This document shows positions 1 through 6,945 of a DNA stretch of 7,038 bases, piece after piece. Position 1 is the stretch's first letter. Each line of letters starts with the position of its first letter. The position numbers and the translations under genes are program-made. The notes under the pieces are model-generated. The model was given only the letters and a program-made list of their open reading frames with translations, searched no databases and was not told where the DNA came from. The DNA is from Candidatus Muproteobacteria bacterium (GTDB lineage Bacteria; Pseudomonadota; Gammaproteobacteria; Acidiferrobacterales; Sulfurifustaceae): contig JAHFQD010000098.1 of the NCBI GenBank assembly GCA_023266455.1, positions 1-7,038 of the forward strand, read 5' to 3'.

Positions 1-306
1 GAAAAATTGACGGAAGAACGGATCGTCCATTAACGGACCCATATCACCGCCGCCCTGCGGACCGCGAACGACGCGCGTGGTAGAAATATTCACCACCGCC
101 GGCGTGACCGCTTTGACGACAGGAACGAAATTCGGCGTCGACGCCACGGGCGCCGATGCTGCTGGCGGTGTCGGTGCGGGTTCTTTACTCACCGCGACCG
201 GGCTCCATTCATAGCGCATGCTGAAGATCAATCCCGTCACTGCGCCAACTACCAAAAACACGCCGGCAACAACGCCGATTTTGAATGAATGTCGATCCAA
301 CGCCAT
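1..306 (-). CDS. Do/HtrA-family periplasmic serine protease, N-terminal part (runs off the left edge)
   Basis: The 102 visible codons begin at ATG 306 and run off the edge without a stop. Residues 1-9 are a short basic cytoplasmic tail (MALDRHSFK). Residues 10-30 are one hydrophobic segment, an uncleaved anchor or signal peptide. Residues 35-58 are a Pro/Ala-rich linker. The stretch from residue 60 (FVPVVKAVTPAVVNIST) and the later DPFFRQFF at 95-102 are the hallmark opening of DegP/DegQ/MucD proteases. Family members degrade or refold misfolded envelope proteins using a His-Asp-Ser triad followed by PDZ domains; triad and PDZ lie outside the window. The start is supported by GGGAG at 313-317, six bases upstream. 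The gene follows clpB after 78 bases, and a candidate sigma-E promoter lies in that gap. DegP, DegQ, DegS and MucD cannot be told apart without the PDZ count, so no symbol is given. Confidence 0.88.
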   Translation of the reverse strand, partial: MALDRHSFKIGVVAGVFLVVGAVTGLIFSMRYEWSPVAVSKEPAPTPPAASAPVASTPNFVPVVKAVTPAVVNISTTRVVRGPQGGGDMGPLMDDPFFRQFF

Positions 307-349
307 GACACGCTCCCGAAATAATTAAGTTAGATAAGATACACAAAGC

Positions 350-377
350 TCGGAGTAGTAAACCCTTGAAAAGTTCA
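350..377 (-). promoter_or_regulatory. Candidate sigma-E (RpoE) promoter for the Do-type protease
   Basis: On the minus strand, TGAACTT (371-377) is followed after 16 bases by TCCGA (350-354). The sigma-E consensus is GGAACTT, about 16 bases, then TCTGA or TCAAA. The match is 6 of 7 and 4 of 5, and the spacing is that of the E. coli degP promoter as I remember it. The site lies entirely in the gap after the clpB stop and would give a 5' leader of roughly 35-40 bases. The -35 overlaps a six-base inverted repeat (365-370 with 374-379). Short motifs like this arise by chance, so the call rests mainly on position and target gene. Confidence 0.45.
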
Positions 378-384
378 AGCGCAC

Positions 385-2997
385 TTACCCAGCGCCCGCT
401 TTGCGCGCGGCCGCGTTTTTGTTACGAAAAACGATTTGCGAACCAGCGACGTCGACGACGACGACGTCTTTCGGGCCGAACTTACCGGATAAGATTTCTT
501 GCGCCAACGGATTTTCGATTTCCGTTTGAATCGCGCGTCTGAGCGGACGCGCGCCGTACACAGGATCGAATCCCGCGGCTGAAAGATGATCCAGTGCCTT
601 CGGCATCAATTCCAAATCCATCTCGCGCGTGCGCAAGCGATCGCGTAAATATTGAATCTGCAATTCCGCGATGCGGTGCAGATCGGCACGACCGAGCGGA
701 TGGAACACGACGATATCGTCAATGCGATTAATAAATTCCGGGCGAAAATGATCGCGCACCACGTCCAATACCGCGTTCTTCATGCGCTGATAATTTTCTT
801 CGCCGGCCATTTCCTGAATCAAATTCGAACCGAGGTTCGACGTCAAAATCACTACCGTATTACGGAAATCGACCGAACGGCCTTGGCCATCGGTGAGGCG
901 TCCGTCGTCCAACACTTGTAGTAAGACGTTAAACACGTCGACGTGCGCCTTTTCGACTTCGTCGAGCAAGATCACCGCGTACGGCTTGCGACGCACGGCT
1001 TCGGTCAGCTGCCCGCCTTCTTCGTAACCGACGTAACCGGGCGGCGCGCCAATCAGGCGCGAGACCGTGTGTCGTTCCATGTACTCCGACATATCGATGC
1101 GCACCAACGCGTCTTCGGAATCGAACAGGAACCCGGCTAAGGCTTTGCTCAATTCGGTTTTGCCGACGCCAGTGGGACCAAGCATTAAAAAAGAACCATA
1201 CGGCCGTCGCGGATCGGAAAGACCGGCGCGCGAACGACGGATGGCGTTCGATACCGCGCGAATCGCTTCGTCCTGTCCGATGACGCGTTTGTGCAGTTCA
1301 GCCTCCATGCGCAACAGCTTCTGGCGCTCGCCTTCCATCATCTTGCTCATCGGAATGCCGGTCCAACGCGACACGACTTCGGCGATTTCGTTATCCGTCA
1401 CCGAGGTGCGCAGCAGTTGCTGCGCCTTGCCGCCCGCTTGTTCCTGCGCCTGCGCTTGCGCCAGGCGCTTTTCGAGATAGGGAACGCGTCCATATTGCAG
1501 TTCCGATAAACGCGCCAAGTCGCTGGCGCGACGCGCGGTTTCGATTTCTTGGCGCACGCGCTCCAATTCTTCTTTCAATTGCTGCGCACCCTGCACCGCG
1601 CTCTTCTCCGCGGTCCAGACTTCTTCGAGATCGGCGTACTCGCGTTCAAGTTTATGGATCTCGTTCTCCAATAGCGCCAAACGTTTCCGCGAAGCTTCAT
1701 CCGATTCTTTCTTCAGCGCTTCGCGCTCGATCTTAAGCTGGATCAAGCGTCGACCGAGTTTGTCCATGATCTCCGGCTTGGAGTCGATCTCCATACGGAT
1801 GCGTGACGCGGCTTCGTCGACCAGATCGATGGCTTTATCAGGCAGCTGTCGATTAGTGATGTAACGATGCGACAGCGTAGCGGCGGCGACGATCGCCGGA
1901 TCGGTGATGTCGACACCATGATGCACTTCATACTTTTCTTTTAAACCACGCAGAATAGCGATGGTGCTTTCGACGCTGGGTTCGTCGACGACCACTTGTT
2001 GGAATCGACGCTCCAACGCCGCGTCCTTTTCGATGTACTTGCGATATTCATCGAGCGTCGTCGCGCCGACGCAATGCAGTTCACCGCGCGCAAGCGCGGG
2101 TTTCAACATGTTGCCGGCGTCCATAGCACCGTCCGTCTTGCCGGCGCCGACAAGCGTATGCAACTCATCGATGAACAAAATAATGTTGCCTTCTTGCTTG
2201 ACGACATCTTTGAGAACGGCTTTCAGACGTTCTTCGAAATCACCGCGAAACTTAGCGCCGGCGATCAGCGCGCCGAGGTCTAATGAAAGCAGACGCCGAT
2301 TCTTCAATCCTTCCGGCACTTCGCCATTGACGATACGCTGCGCCAACCCATCGACGATAGCGGTTTTACCCACGCCGGGTTCGCCGATCAACACCGGATT
2401 GTTCTTGGTACGGCGCTGCAGGATTTGAATCACGCGCCGGATTTCGTCATCGCGACCGATGACCGGATCGAGTTTGCCTTGTTCAGCGCGCGCGGTGAGA
2501 TCGACCGTGTATTTCTCCAACGCCTGGCGTTGTTCTTCGGCATTGGGATCGTCGATTTTCTGTCCGCCACGGACTCGTGCGATGACTTTTTCGATTTCCG
2601 GTTTCGTCGCACCCGCCGCTTTCAACGCCTGGCCGAGCTCGCCCTGATCTTCCATCGCCGCCAGCAGAAACAACTCGCTGGAAATATATCGGTCGCCGCG
2701 TTTCTGCGCGTACTTGTCTGAAAGATTCAGCAGCTTCGCCAAATCGTTCGAGATAAAAATGTCGCCGTTGGTATCGTGCGTCGGCAAACGATCGAGGGCT
2801 TGATCGAGCTGTGACCGCAACCGCGCCACATTGACGTTCGCCTGGATCAACAATGGACGGACAGAACCGCCTTCCTGATCCAGCAGCGCCAGCATCGTAT
2901 GCACCGGCTCGATGAATTGATGATCCCTCCCCAGCGCAAGACTCTGCGCCTCTGCCAGCGCGGCCTGGAACTTACTGGTCATTTTGTCCATACGCAT
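385..2997 (-). CDS. clpB: ATP-dependent protein disaggregase ClpB (Hsp100)
   Basis: This 870-residue protein (E. coli ClpB is 857) is colinear with ClpB throughout. It is a cytosolic AAA+ hexamer that works with DnaK/DnaJ/GrpE to pull polypeptides out of heat-induced aggregates. The Clp N-domain spans about 1-145. AAA-1 has Walker A GEPGVGKT (205-212), pore loop GAKFRG (247-252), Walker B FIDE (275-278) and arginine fingers R330/R331. The coiled-coil middle domain, which marks ClpB rather than ClpA or ClpC, spans about 405-527. AAA-2 has Walker A GPTGVGKT (607-614), pore loop GYVG (654-657), Walker B LLDE (677-680) and sensor-2 GARP (815-818). The aromatic in pore loop 1 is Phe250 where E. 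coli has Tyr. A short Ala/Lys-rich tail (about 860-870) extends past the E. coli end. The start aligns with the E. coli MRLDRLTNKF opening; only a weak AAGG lies ten bases upstream. A sigma-32 promoter precedes it. Confidence 0.98.
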   Translation of the reverse strand: MRMDKMTSKFQAALAEAQSLALGRDHQFIEPVHTMLALLDQEGGSVRPLLIQANVNVARLRSQLDQALDRLPTHDTNGDIFISNDLAKLLNLSDKYAQKRGDRYISSELFLLAAMEDQGELGQALKAAGATKPEIEKVIARVRGGQKIDDPNAEEQRQALEKYTVDLTARAEQGKLDPVIGRDDEIRRVIQILQRRTKNNPVLIGEPGVGKTAIVDGLAQRIVNGEVPEGLKNRRLLSLDLGALIAGAKFRGDFEERLKAVLKDVVKQEGNIILFIDELHTLVGAGKTDGAMDAGNMLKPALARGELHCVGATTLDEYRKYIEKDAALERRFQQVVVDEPSVESTIAILRGLKEKYEVHHGVDITDPAIVAAATLSHRYITNRQLPDKAIDLVDEAASRIRMEIDSKPEIMDKLGRRLIQLKIEREALKKESDEASRKRLALLENEIHKLEREYADLEEVWTAEKSAVQGAQQLKEELERVRQEIETARRASDLARLSELQYGRVPYLEKRLAQAQAQEQAGGKAQQLLRTSVTDNEIAEVVSRWTGIPMSKMMEGERQKLLRMEAELHKRVIGQDEAIRAVSNAIRRSRAGLSDPRRPYGSFLMLGPTGVGKTELSKALAGFLFDSEDALVRIDMSEYMERHTVSRLIGAPPGYVGYEEGGQLTEAVRRKPYAVILLDEVEKAHVDVFNVLLQVLDDGRLTDGQGRSVDFRNTVVILTSNLGSNLIQEMAGEENYQRMKNAVLDVVRDHFRPEFINRIDDIVVFHPLGRADLHRIAELQIQYLRDRLRTREMDLELMPKALDHLSAAGFDPVYGARPLRRAIQTEIENPLAQEILSGKFGPKDVVVVDVAGSQIVFRNKNAAARKAGAG

Positions 2998-3027
2998 GGA
3001 GGGTTTGCCTTTTTATTAAGCCACTAA

Positions 3028-3055
3028 ATGTGGGGAACGAGCACCGTATTTCAAG
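3028..3055 (-). promoter_or_regulatory. Sigma-32 (RpoH) heat-shock promoter of clpB
   Basis: Reading the minus strand, CTTGAAA (3049-3055) is followed after 13 bases by CCCCACAT (3028-3035). The sigma-32 consensus is CTTGAAA, 11-16 bases, CCCCATNT. The -35 is perfect and the -10 differs at one informative position. It sits 31 bases upstream of the clpB ATG, which predicts a leader of about 20-25 bases. clpB is a classical sigma-32 gene, so motif, spacing and target agree. Confidence 0.85.
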
Positions 3056-3126
3056 ATGGGAAGCCGTTTGGCAGCTCGAAGAGCGCGGCGTCCTTGCAAT
3101 CTATCGACGTTAAAACTTAACACCGT

Positions 3127-3175
3127 CGCGCGGCGGGAGCCAGCGTCAAACCAGACTGTTTTCTGTCGCCGCGCG
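3127..3175 (-). repeat. GC-rich inverted repeat spanning the 3' end of the transporter gene
   Basis: CGCGCGGCG at 3127-3135 is the exact reverse complement of 3167-3175, with a 31-base loop that contains the transporter stop codon. The right arm lies within a 12-base self-complementary palindrome (3167-3178), so arm matching is partly a by-product of CG-rich sequence. No T-run follows on the minus strand, so this is not a standard intrinsic terminator. It may still slow or protect the mRNA 3' end between the transporter and clpB. Confidence 0.3.
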
Positions 3176-4459
3176 GCGTCCACGGCGTTCGTCCACTGTC
3201 ATCAAAAGCGCCAAACCGACAATAAAAAACGCCGTTGTCGACAGCAGCGCCAACCGATGATCGCCATGTGAAACATAAGTAATAACGCCGTAAGTCAGTG
3301 GCCCGATGACCGAGGCTAACTTACCCGCCAATCCCCATAATCCGAAAAATTCCGCCGCGCGTTCCGGTGGCGAGAACTGGCCAACCAGCGCTCGTCCCGC
3401 GGACTGACTCGAACCGAGCGAAATACCGACAAGATTCGCCACCACCCAGAACCCAGCTCGACTGTCGACCAGATAGGCCGTAATCAACGCGCCGATCCAT
3501 ATCATGAGCGTGATGATCAACGTCCGAGCCGAACCGAGCCGATCTTGTATTAAACCGAAACCGAACGCGCCGATCGCCGCAGTAACGTTGACCACCAAAA
3601 TGAGCACGATGTTATCGCGCATGGTGAAGCCCATGACTTCCTGCGCGTAGATCGCGGCCAACACAATTACGGTATGAATGCCGCAATAATAAACGGCGAG
3701 CGTTACGAGAAAACGAAATAGATCGCGATAGTGGCGCGCCTGCCGGAACGTTTCCGCAACGCGTTTGAAACCGATACGGAAATATCCTTCTCCCAAAGCC
3801 AACGGCTGCGCGGTCGCGCGTTCGCGTAACCATAAGAACGTCGGCAATGCCGCCAATCCAAACATCGCCGCGGTGATCCACATCGTCGGTGGTACGTATT
3901 GCGCCGCGGTCTGCCCGAACGAGCGACCCCATTCGATATAACCGAGACACAGCGCCAGCACCAATAAACCACCGATATATCCGAGCGACCAACCGTAACC
4001 GGAAATGCGACCCATATCCTCCGGTTTGGCGATTTCCGGCAGGAACGCGGCGATAAAATTTTCGCCGCTGGAGTACATCAAGTTCGACAAAATAACCAAG
4101 GTCATCGCCAGCGCGACATCGCCGGGACCGACCCAACCTAAGAGTGCGGTGAACAAGACGCATCCCACCGTCGTCAGTGCAAGGAAACGTTTTTTATGCG
4201 CGCCGTGATCAGCGATCGCGCCTAACACCGGCGCGCTCGCCAAGACAATGATGTTGGTAATCGCGGTAGCGATCGTCCACAACAGCGTCGCGGTCCCAGA
4301 AGAATCCGCGCCGCCACCGACGATCACGCTGACAAAATAAGCGTTGAACACCGCCGTGAGCACAACGGTGGTGTATCCCGAATTGGCGAAGTCGTACATC
4401 GCCCAAGAAAAAATCTCGCGGCGACTGGCCGGCGACGAATCTGTCTTCGATGCCGACAT
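3146..4459 (-). CDS. Major facilitator superfamily transporter, UMF1/Atg22-like
   Basis: This 437-residue inner-membrane protein has about 12 hydrophobic segments. The family signature is WAMYDFANSGY at 19-29, leading straight into helix 1; it is characteristic of the UMF1 (Unknown Major Facilitator 1, Atg22-like) group. A motif-A-like loop, GAIADHGAHKKR (80-91), lies between helices 2 and 3. A second family-typical block is GSSQSAGRALVGQFSPPERA (349-368), followed by EFFG (370-373). Yeast Atg22 exports amino acids from the vacuole; bacterial members mostly have unknown substrates. The ATG is preceded by AGG (4466-4468) at six bases. It lies 78 bases after the last SBP gene with a possible promoter between, so it may be a separate unit. 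A working link to the SBPs is not established: SBPs normally partner ABC permeases, not MFS carriers. The 148 bases to clpB hold the clpB promoter and no other gene. Confidence 0.9.
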   Translation of the reverse strand: MSASKTDSSPASRREIFSWAMYDFANSGYTTVVLTAVFNAYFVSVIVGGGADSSGTATLLWTIATAITNIIVLASAPVLGAIADHGAHKKRFLALTTVGCVLFTALLGWVGPGDVALAMTLVILSNLMYSSGENFIAAFLPEIAKPEDMGRISGYGWSLGYIGGLLVLALCLGYIEWGRSFGQTAAQYVPPTMWITAAMFGLAALPTFLWLRERATAQPLALGEGYFRIGFKRVAETFRQARHYRDLFRFLVTLAVYYCGIHTVIVLAAIYAQEVMGFTMRDNIVLILVVNVTAAIGAFGFGLIQDRLGSARTLIITLMIWIGALITAYLVDSRAGFWVVANLVGISLGSSQSAGRALVGQFSPPERAAEFFGLWGLAGKLASVIGPLTYGVITYVSHGDHRLALLSTTAFFIVGLALLMTVDERRGRRAATENSLV

Positions 4460-4503
4460 GGTTTACCTGCTGGTTGTTTCGACGATGCAATACACGCGTC
4501 CGC

Positions 4504-4531
4504 AGCATAACGGCGCGCGGTGACAAGTCAA
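4504..4531 (-). promoter_or_regulatory. Possible sigma-70 promoter of the UMF1-like transporter gene
   Basis: The minus strand reads TTGACT (4526-4531), 16 bases, then TATGCT (4504-4509). This matches the -35 consensus at 5 of 6 and the -10 at 4 of 6 positions. The leader would be about 40 bases. A small inverted repeat (TGAC-TT-GTCA) overlaps the -35 element. The match is moderate and read-through from the SBP genes remains possible. Confidence 0.4.
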
Positions 4532-4537
4532 TATGGC

Positions 4538-5347
4538 CTAACCGTAAAAATCGATGATCTTGTTCAGGCTGCCGTCGCTTCGCGCCGTTAAAACGGCTTT
4601 ATCGAACAACTGCACGATGTCAGCGGAATCCGGATGGTTCTTGCGAACTCCAAAATAAAAAGTGGATACGGTGCTGTCTACGAAAGGAATACTATCCAGC
4701 TTGTTACGAATGCCGGCGGTGCGCGCGTTATATTTCCAGATTGCCGTGTCAGTAAACGCGATGTCGACGAGCCCGAAGGAAATTCTCACCAATACCTGCG
4801 CCATATCGGGTGCGATATCGACTTTCATATCTTTGAACAACGTCTTCACTTTCGAATCCGCGGCATAGGTGCCGACGGTAAATTTCTTTAGATCGTCGGC
4901 CGTAACGATTTTCCGAATCTGATCCACTTTAGGATTGTTTTTGGAGAAAACGATAACGCGGTCGGATTTGTAAAGCGGTTCGGTGCCGAAATTAAGATAC
5001 TCGCGTCGAGCATCCGTGATCAACGTGCATAACACGTCCGATTTACCCTGCTTCACCTCTTCCTGCGCCTTCCCCCAGGCCATCGCGGAATGCGCGACGT
5101 TGATTCCCATGCGGCGCACCAAAATCTCTGTCAACGAATCCACCAAAATGCCCTTTATTTTTCCGTCCGCCTGCACAAAACTTAACGGCGCGAACTCGTC
5201 GTACCAATTTATTTTCAACGCCGATGTTTTAGCGCGAGCATTCTGCGGGAGACCCAACGAGAGCGCAGCAGCAGAAAGCAACGACAGCACAGACCGACGA
5301 GTCAATACGGTTGCCGGTGCGGCAATTATTTTATCTTTGGTTTTCAC
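4538..5347 (-). CDS. Periplasmic substrate-binding protein, family 3 (SBP paralogue 1)
   Basis: This 269-residue protein has an export signal with a twin-arginine-like core, TRRSVL (16-21), a hydrophobic stretch to about 34 and a likely cut after ARA (39). The mature part is a bilobed SBP_bac_3 fold: strand LKINWYDEFAP (44-54), GILVD (66-70), the DARREYLNF block (112-120), the hinge-side VGTY (158-161), GLVDIAFTD (192-200) and the end helix DGSLNKII (258-265). By alignment with HisJ, R114 is the ligand-carboxylate arginine and D200 the ligand-amino aspartate; this is the only complete copy in the window that keeps both. C107 is its only cysteine. The start is GTG at 5345-5347, set by a strong GAGGAG five bases upstream; the nearer ATG is out of frame and stops after two codons. 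The gene lies 35 bases after paralogue 2. An amino-acid-type ligand is plausible but unproven; no permease or ATPase is adjacent. Confidence 0.9.
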   Translation of the reverse strand: MKTKDKIIAAPATVLTRRSVLSLLSAAALSLGLPQNARAKTSALKINWYDEFAPLSFVQADGKIKGILVDSLTEILVRRMGINVAHSAMAWGKAQEEVKQGKSDVLCTLITDARREYLNFGTEPLYKSDRVIVFSKNNPKVDQIRKIVTADDLKKFTVGTYAADSKVKTLFKDMKVDIAPDMAQVLVRISFGLVDIAFTDTAIWKYNARTAGIRNKLDSIPFVDSTVSTFYFGVRKNHPDSADIVQLFDKAVLTARSDGSLNKIIDFYG

Positions 5348-5352
5348 GACAT

Positions 5353-5358
5353 CTCCTC
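5353..5358 (-). promoter_or_regulatory. Shine-Dalgarno site that fixes the GTG start of SBP paralogue 1
   Basis: GAGGAG lies five bases before the GTG at 5345-5347. An ATG at 5350-5352 directly abuts this site and reads ATG-TCG-TGA, ending inside the GTG. Spacing therefore favours GTG. Among the three complete SBP genes this is the only strong ribosome binding site, so paralogue 1 may be translated independently of the upstream copies. Confidence 0.75.
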
Positions 5359-5382
5359 AGTTCTTTCGTGCTGCTCGGTACG

Positions 5383-6159
5383 TTAGGAATAAGTTTTAAT
5401 AATGCGATCCAGGCTGCCGTCCTTTCTGGCGACGAGCACCATCTTGTCGAACGACTCCAGCAATTCAACACCATCGGCGTAGTCCTTACGGATACCCAAA
5501 TAAAATCCAGGCGCGTCCGAAAACCAAATATCTTCGAGTTTGTCTCGGATCGAAAGCGTACGGGCGTAATACCGCCAACGCAAACTGCCGATGATCGTCA
5601 AATCGACGCGACCGGCCGCGATCTTCGCTAACACCTGACTCACGTCCGCCGCATAGTCGACGTTCATACCGCTGAATAAATCGTTCTTCTTGGAATCGCC
5701 CAAGTAGGTCCCGATCATGAATGGCTTCAGATCTTCCGGCTTTTTTATCTTGCGGATCGCACCCGCTTTCGGATTATTTTTCGCGAATACGATAACCCGA
5801 TCCGATTTCAGCAACTGTTCGCGACTGAAATTGACGTATTCTTTTCGAGCGTCCGTTGGAATCGTGCAGAACGCATCCGCGCGGCCTTCTTTAACGTCTT
5901 GCTGGGCACGTGTCCAAGGAAGTCCGTGATGTGTCAGCGCGACGCCGAGACGACGACCAAACACCTCATTCAGCGAATCGACGAGAACCCCTGTCACCTT
6001 GCCATCGCGCATGTAACTATCGGGGGCGAAATCATCGTAATAAGTGACGCTCAACGATAATGCTTTCGCTAGCGACGATTTCGGCAACGCCGACGCGAAC
6101 GCGCCCGCCGCCGCCAGCAACAACATCGATCTTCGAGATAATTTGTTTGAAAAAGTCAT
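5383..6159 (-). CDS. Periplasmic substrate-binding protein, family 3 (SBP paralogue 2)
   Basis: This 258-residue protein is homologous to its neighbours along its whole length and resembles paralogue 3 most. The signal has LSRRSMLLL (7-15) and a likely cut near SLA (29-31), with a lysine (K27) before the cut. The mature part shows YYDDFAP (40-46), GVLVD (57-61), LPWTRAQ (80-86), DARKEYVNFS (103-112), IGTYLGDS (149-156), GRVDLTIIG (183-191) and DGSLDRII (247-254). R105 matches the carboxylate-binding arginine of HisJ-type proteins. The usual C-lobe aspartate is replaced by G191, so ligand contacts must differ from those of a normal amino-acid SBP. C98 is the only cysteine. The ATG lies five bases after the paralogue 3 stop, with only a weak GGA-like site overlapping that stop, so translational coupling is likely. 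The substrate is unknown. Confidence 0.9.
   Translation of the reverse strand: MTFSNKLSRRSMLLLAAAGAFASALPKSSLAKALSLSVTYYDDFAPDSYMRDGKVTGVLVDSLNEVFGRRLGVALTHHGLPWTRAQQDVKEGRADAFCTIPTDARKEYVNFSREQLLKSDRVIVFAKNNPKAGAIRKIKKPEDLKPFMIGTYLGDSKKNDLFSGMNVDYAADVSQVLAKIAAGRVDLTIIGSLRWRYYARTLSIRDKLEDIWFSDAPGFYLGIRKDYADGVELLESFDKMVLVARKDGSLDRIIKTYS
6112..6134. repeat. 23-bp perfect direct repeat, copy 1 (signal-peptide codons of SBP paralogue 2)
   Basis: These 23 bases are identical to 6894-6916 and lie 782 bases away. Both copies encode the arginine-Ser-Met-Leu-Leu-Leu-Ala core of the export signal. The identity reflects gene duplication or gene conversion rather than a mobile element. Confidence 0.7.
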
Positions 6160-6164
6160 CGTCT

Positions 6165-6935
6165 TTATCCGTAGGCGTTGATAATTCGCTCCAAAGTTCC
6201 GTCTTTTTTTATCGCGACGATCGTCTTATCGAATAGGTTCAATATTTTTCCCACCGCCGGATGACTCTTACGTACGCCGAAACGATACTCCACATTATCG
6301 AACGGAATGTCATCAAGCTTGTCGCGCACGCCGGCTTCGCGCGCATAATACTTCCACCGAATATTTCCGATGATCGTAACGTCTGTGCGGCCTGCGGCTA
6401 TCTTCTGCAACACCTGCTTCATGTCTACCGCTTGTGCGTCGACCTTCATTCCCTTAAACAGGGTCTCGATTCTAGAATCGCCAAGATAGGTTCCGATCAA
6501 GAATTGTTTAAGATCGTCCGACGTTTTTATCTTCTTGATGCGCTCCGCTTGAGGATGGTTCTTCGCAAACACGACGGAATTGTCCATTTTCAAAAATGGT
6601 TCACGGCTAAAGTCGACGTATTCACGCCGCGCGTCGCTTTCAAGAGTACAAAACGCGTCAGCCAGATTGTCTTTGACCTCCTGTTGCGCGCGCGCCCACG
6701 GCATCGCCTGATGCGTCAACGACAAACCGCCGCGACGTCCTAGCACCTCGTTCACAATATCTACGAACACACCTCGCACCTGGCTTTCGTGCAAAAAACT
6801 ATAAGGAACAAACGTGTCGTAATAATTAATCTTGAGCGCCAGGGAATCAGCCCGCGCTATACGCGATAACGTGCCGGAGACAATGCCGGCCGACGCCAGC
6901 AACAACATCGATCTTCTCGAAATTTTTTTTGTCAT
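6165..6935 (-). CDS. Periplasmic substrate-binding protein, family 3 (SBP paralogue 3)
   Basis: The start chosen is the ATG at 6933-6935, giving 256 residues. It places MTKKISRRSMLLLASAG in register with paralogue 2 and lies just past the stop of the preceding gene. The longer reading from 7001 adds 22 residues that do not resemble a signal peptide and would overlap that gene. The signal has SRRSML (6-11), with arginines R25 and R28 before a likely cut after ARA (29). Blocks seen: LKINYYDTFVP (34-44), GVFVD (55-59), MPWARAQ (78-84), DARREYVDFS (101-110), IGTYLGDS (147-154), GRTDVTIIG (182-190), RWKYYAR (193-199) and DGTLERII (245-252). R103 is the conserved ligand arginine. G190 replaces the usual aspartate. 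C96 is the only cysteine. No Shine-Dalgarno is visible in the ten bases before the ATG, so translation probably depends on the upstream gene. Confidence 0.9.
   Translation of the reverse strand: MTKKISRRSMLLLASAGIVSGTLSRIARADSLALKINYYDTFVPYSFLHESQVRGVFVDIVNEVLGRRGGLSLTHQAMPWARAQQEVKDNLADAFCTLESDARREYVDFSREPFLKMDNSVVFAKNHPQAERIKKIKTSDDLKQFLIGTYLGDSRIETLFKGMKVDAQAVDMKQVLQKIAAGRTDVTIIGNIRWKYYAREAGVRDKLDDIPFDNVEYRFGVRKSHPAVGKILNLFDKTIVAIKKDGTLERIINAYG
6894..6916. repeat. 23-bp perfect direct repeat, copy 2 (signal-peptide codons of SBP paralogue 3)
   Basis: This stretch is identical to 6112-6134. The match ends abruptly on both sides, and the flanking DNA has diverged although the proteins stay alike. 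See copy 1. Confidence 0.7.
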
Positions 6936-6945
6936 GGTGTAGCGT

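Noticed and set aside
365..379. Inverted repeat CTTGAA-AAG-TTCAAG after clpB, considered as an intrinsic terminator.
   Set aside because: The stem is only six base pairs and AT-rich, with no T-run after it. It is better explained as part of the sigma-E-like -35 region.
1961..2428. Long open frame on the plus strand opposite clpB (others at 652-921, 1067-1480 and 2425-2721).
   Set aside because: They lie wholly antisense to a strongly conserved gene, overlap one another, and show no recognisable domain. They are by-products of clpB codon use.
3109..3121. Inverted repeat GTTAA-AAC-TTAAC between the transporter and clpB, considered as a terminator or operator.
   Set aside because: The stem is short and AT-rich, there is no T-tract, and it does not overlap the clpB promoter.
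637..4219. Two GCGATCGC octamers (637-644 and 4212-4219), considered as a HIP1-like repeat.
   Set aside because: Two copies in 7 kb within coding DNA are not an enrichment, and nothing else suggests a cyanobacterium.
3612..4526. Minus-strand frames of 183, 105 and 89 codons within or across the 5' part of the transporter gene.
   Set aside because: They are alternative frames of a clear membrane-protein gene. Their products are arginine-rich and lack domain features.
6261..6743. 160-codon plus-strand frame opposite SBP paralogue 3, and similar frames opposite paralogues 1 and 2.
   Set aside because: They mirror conserved coding sequence, and their peptides match no family I know.
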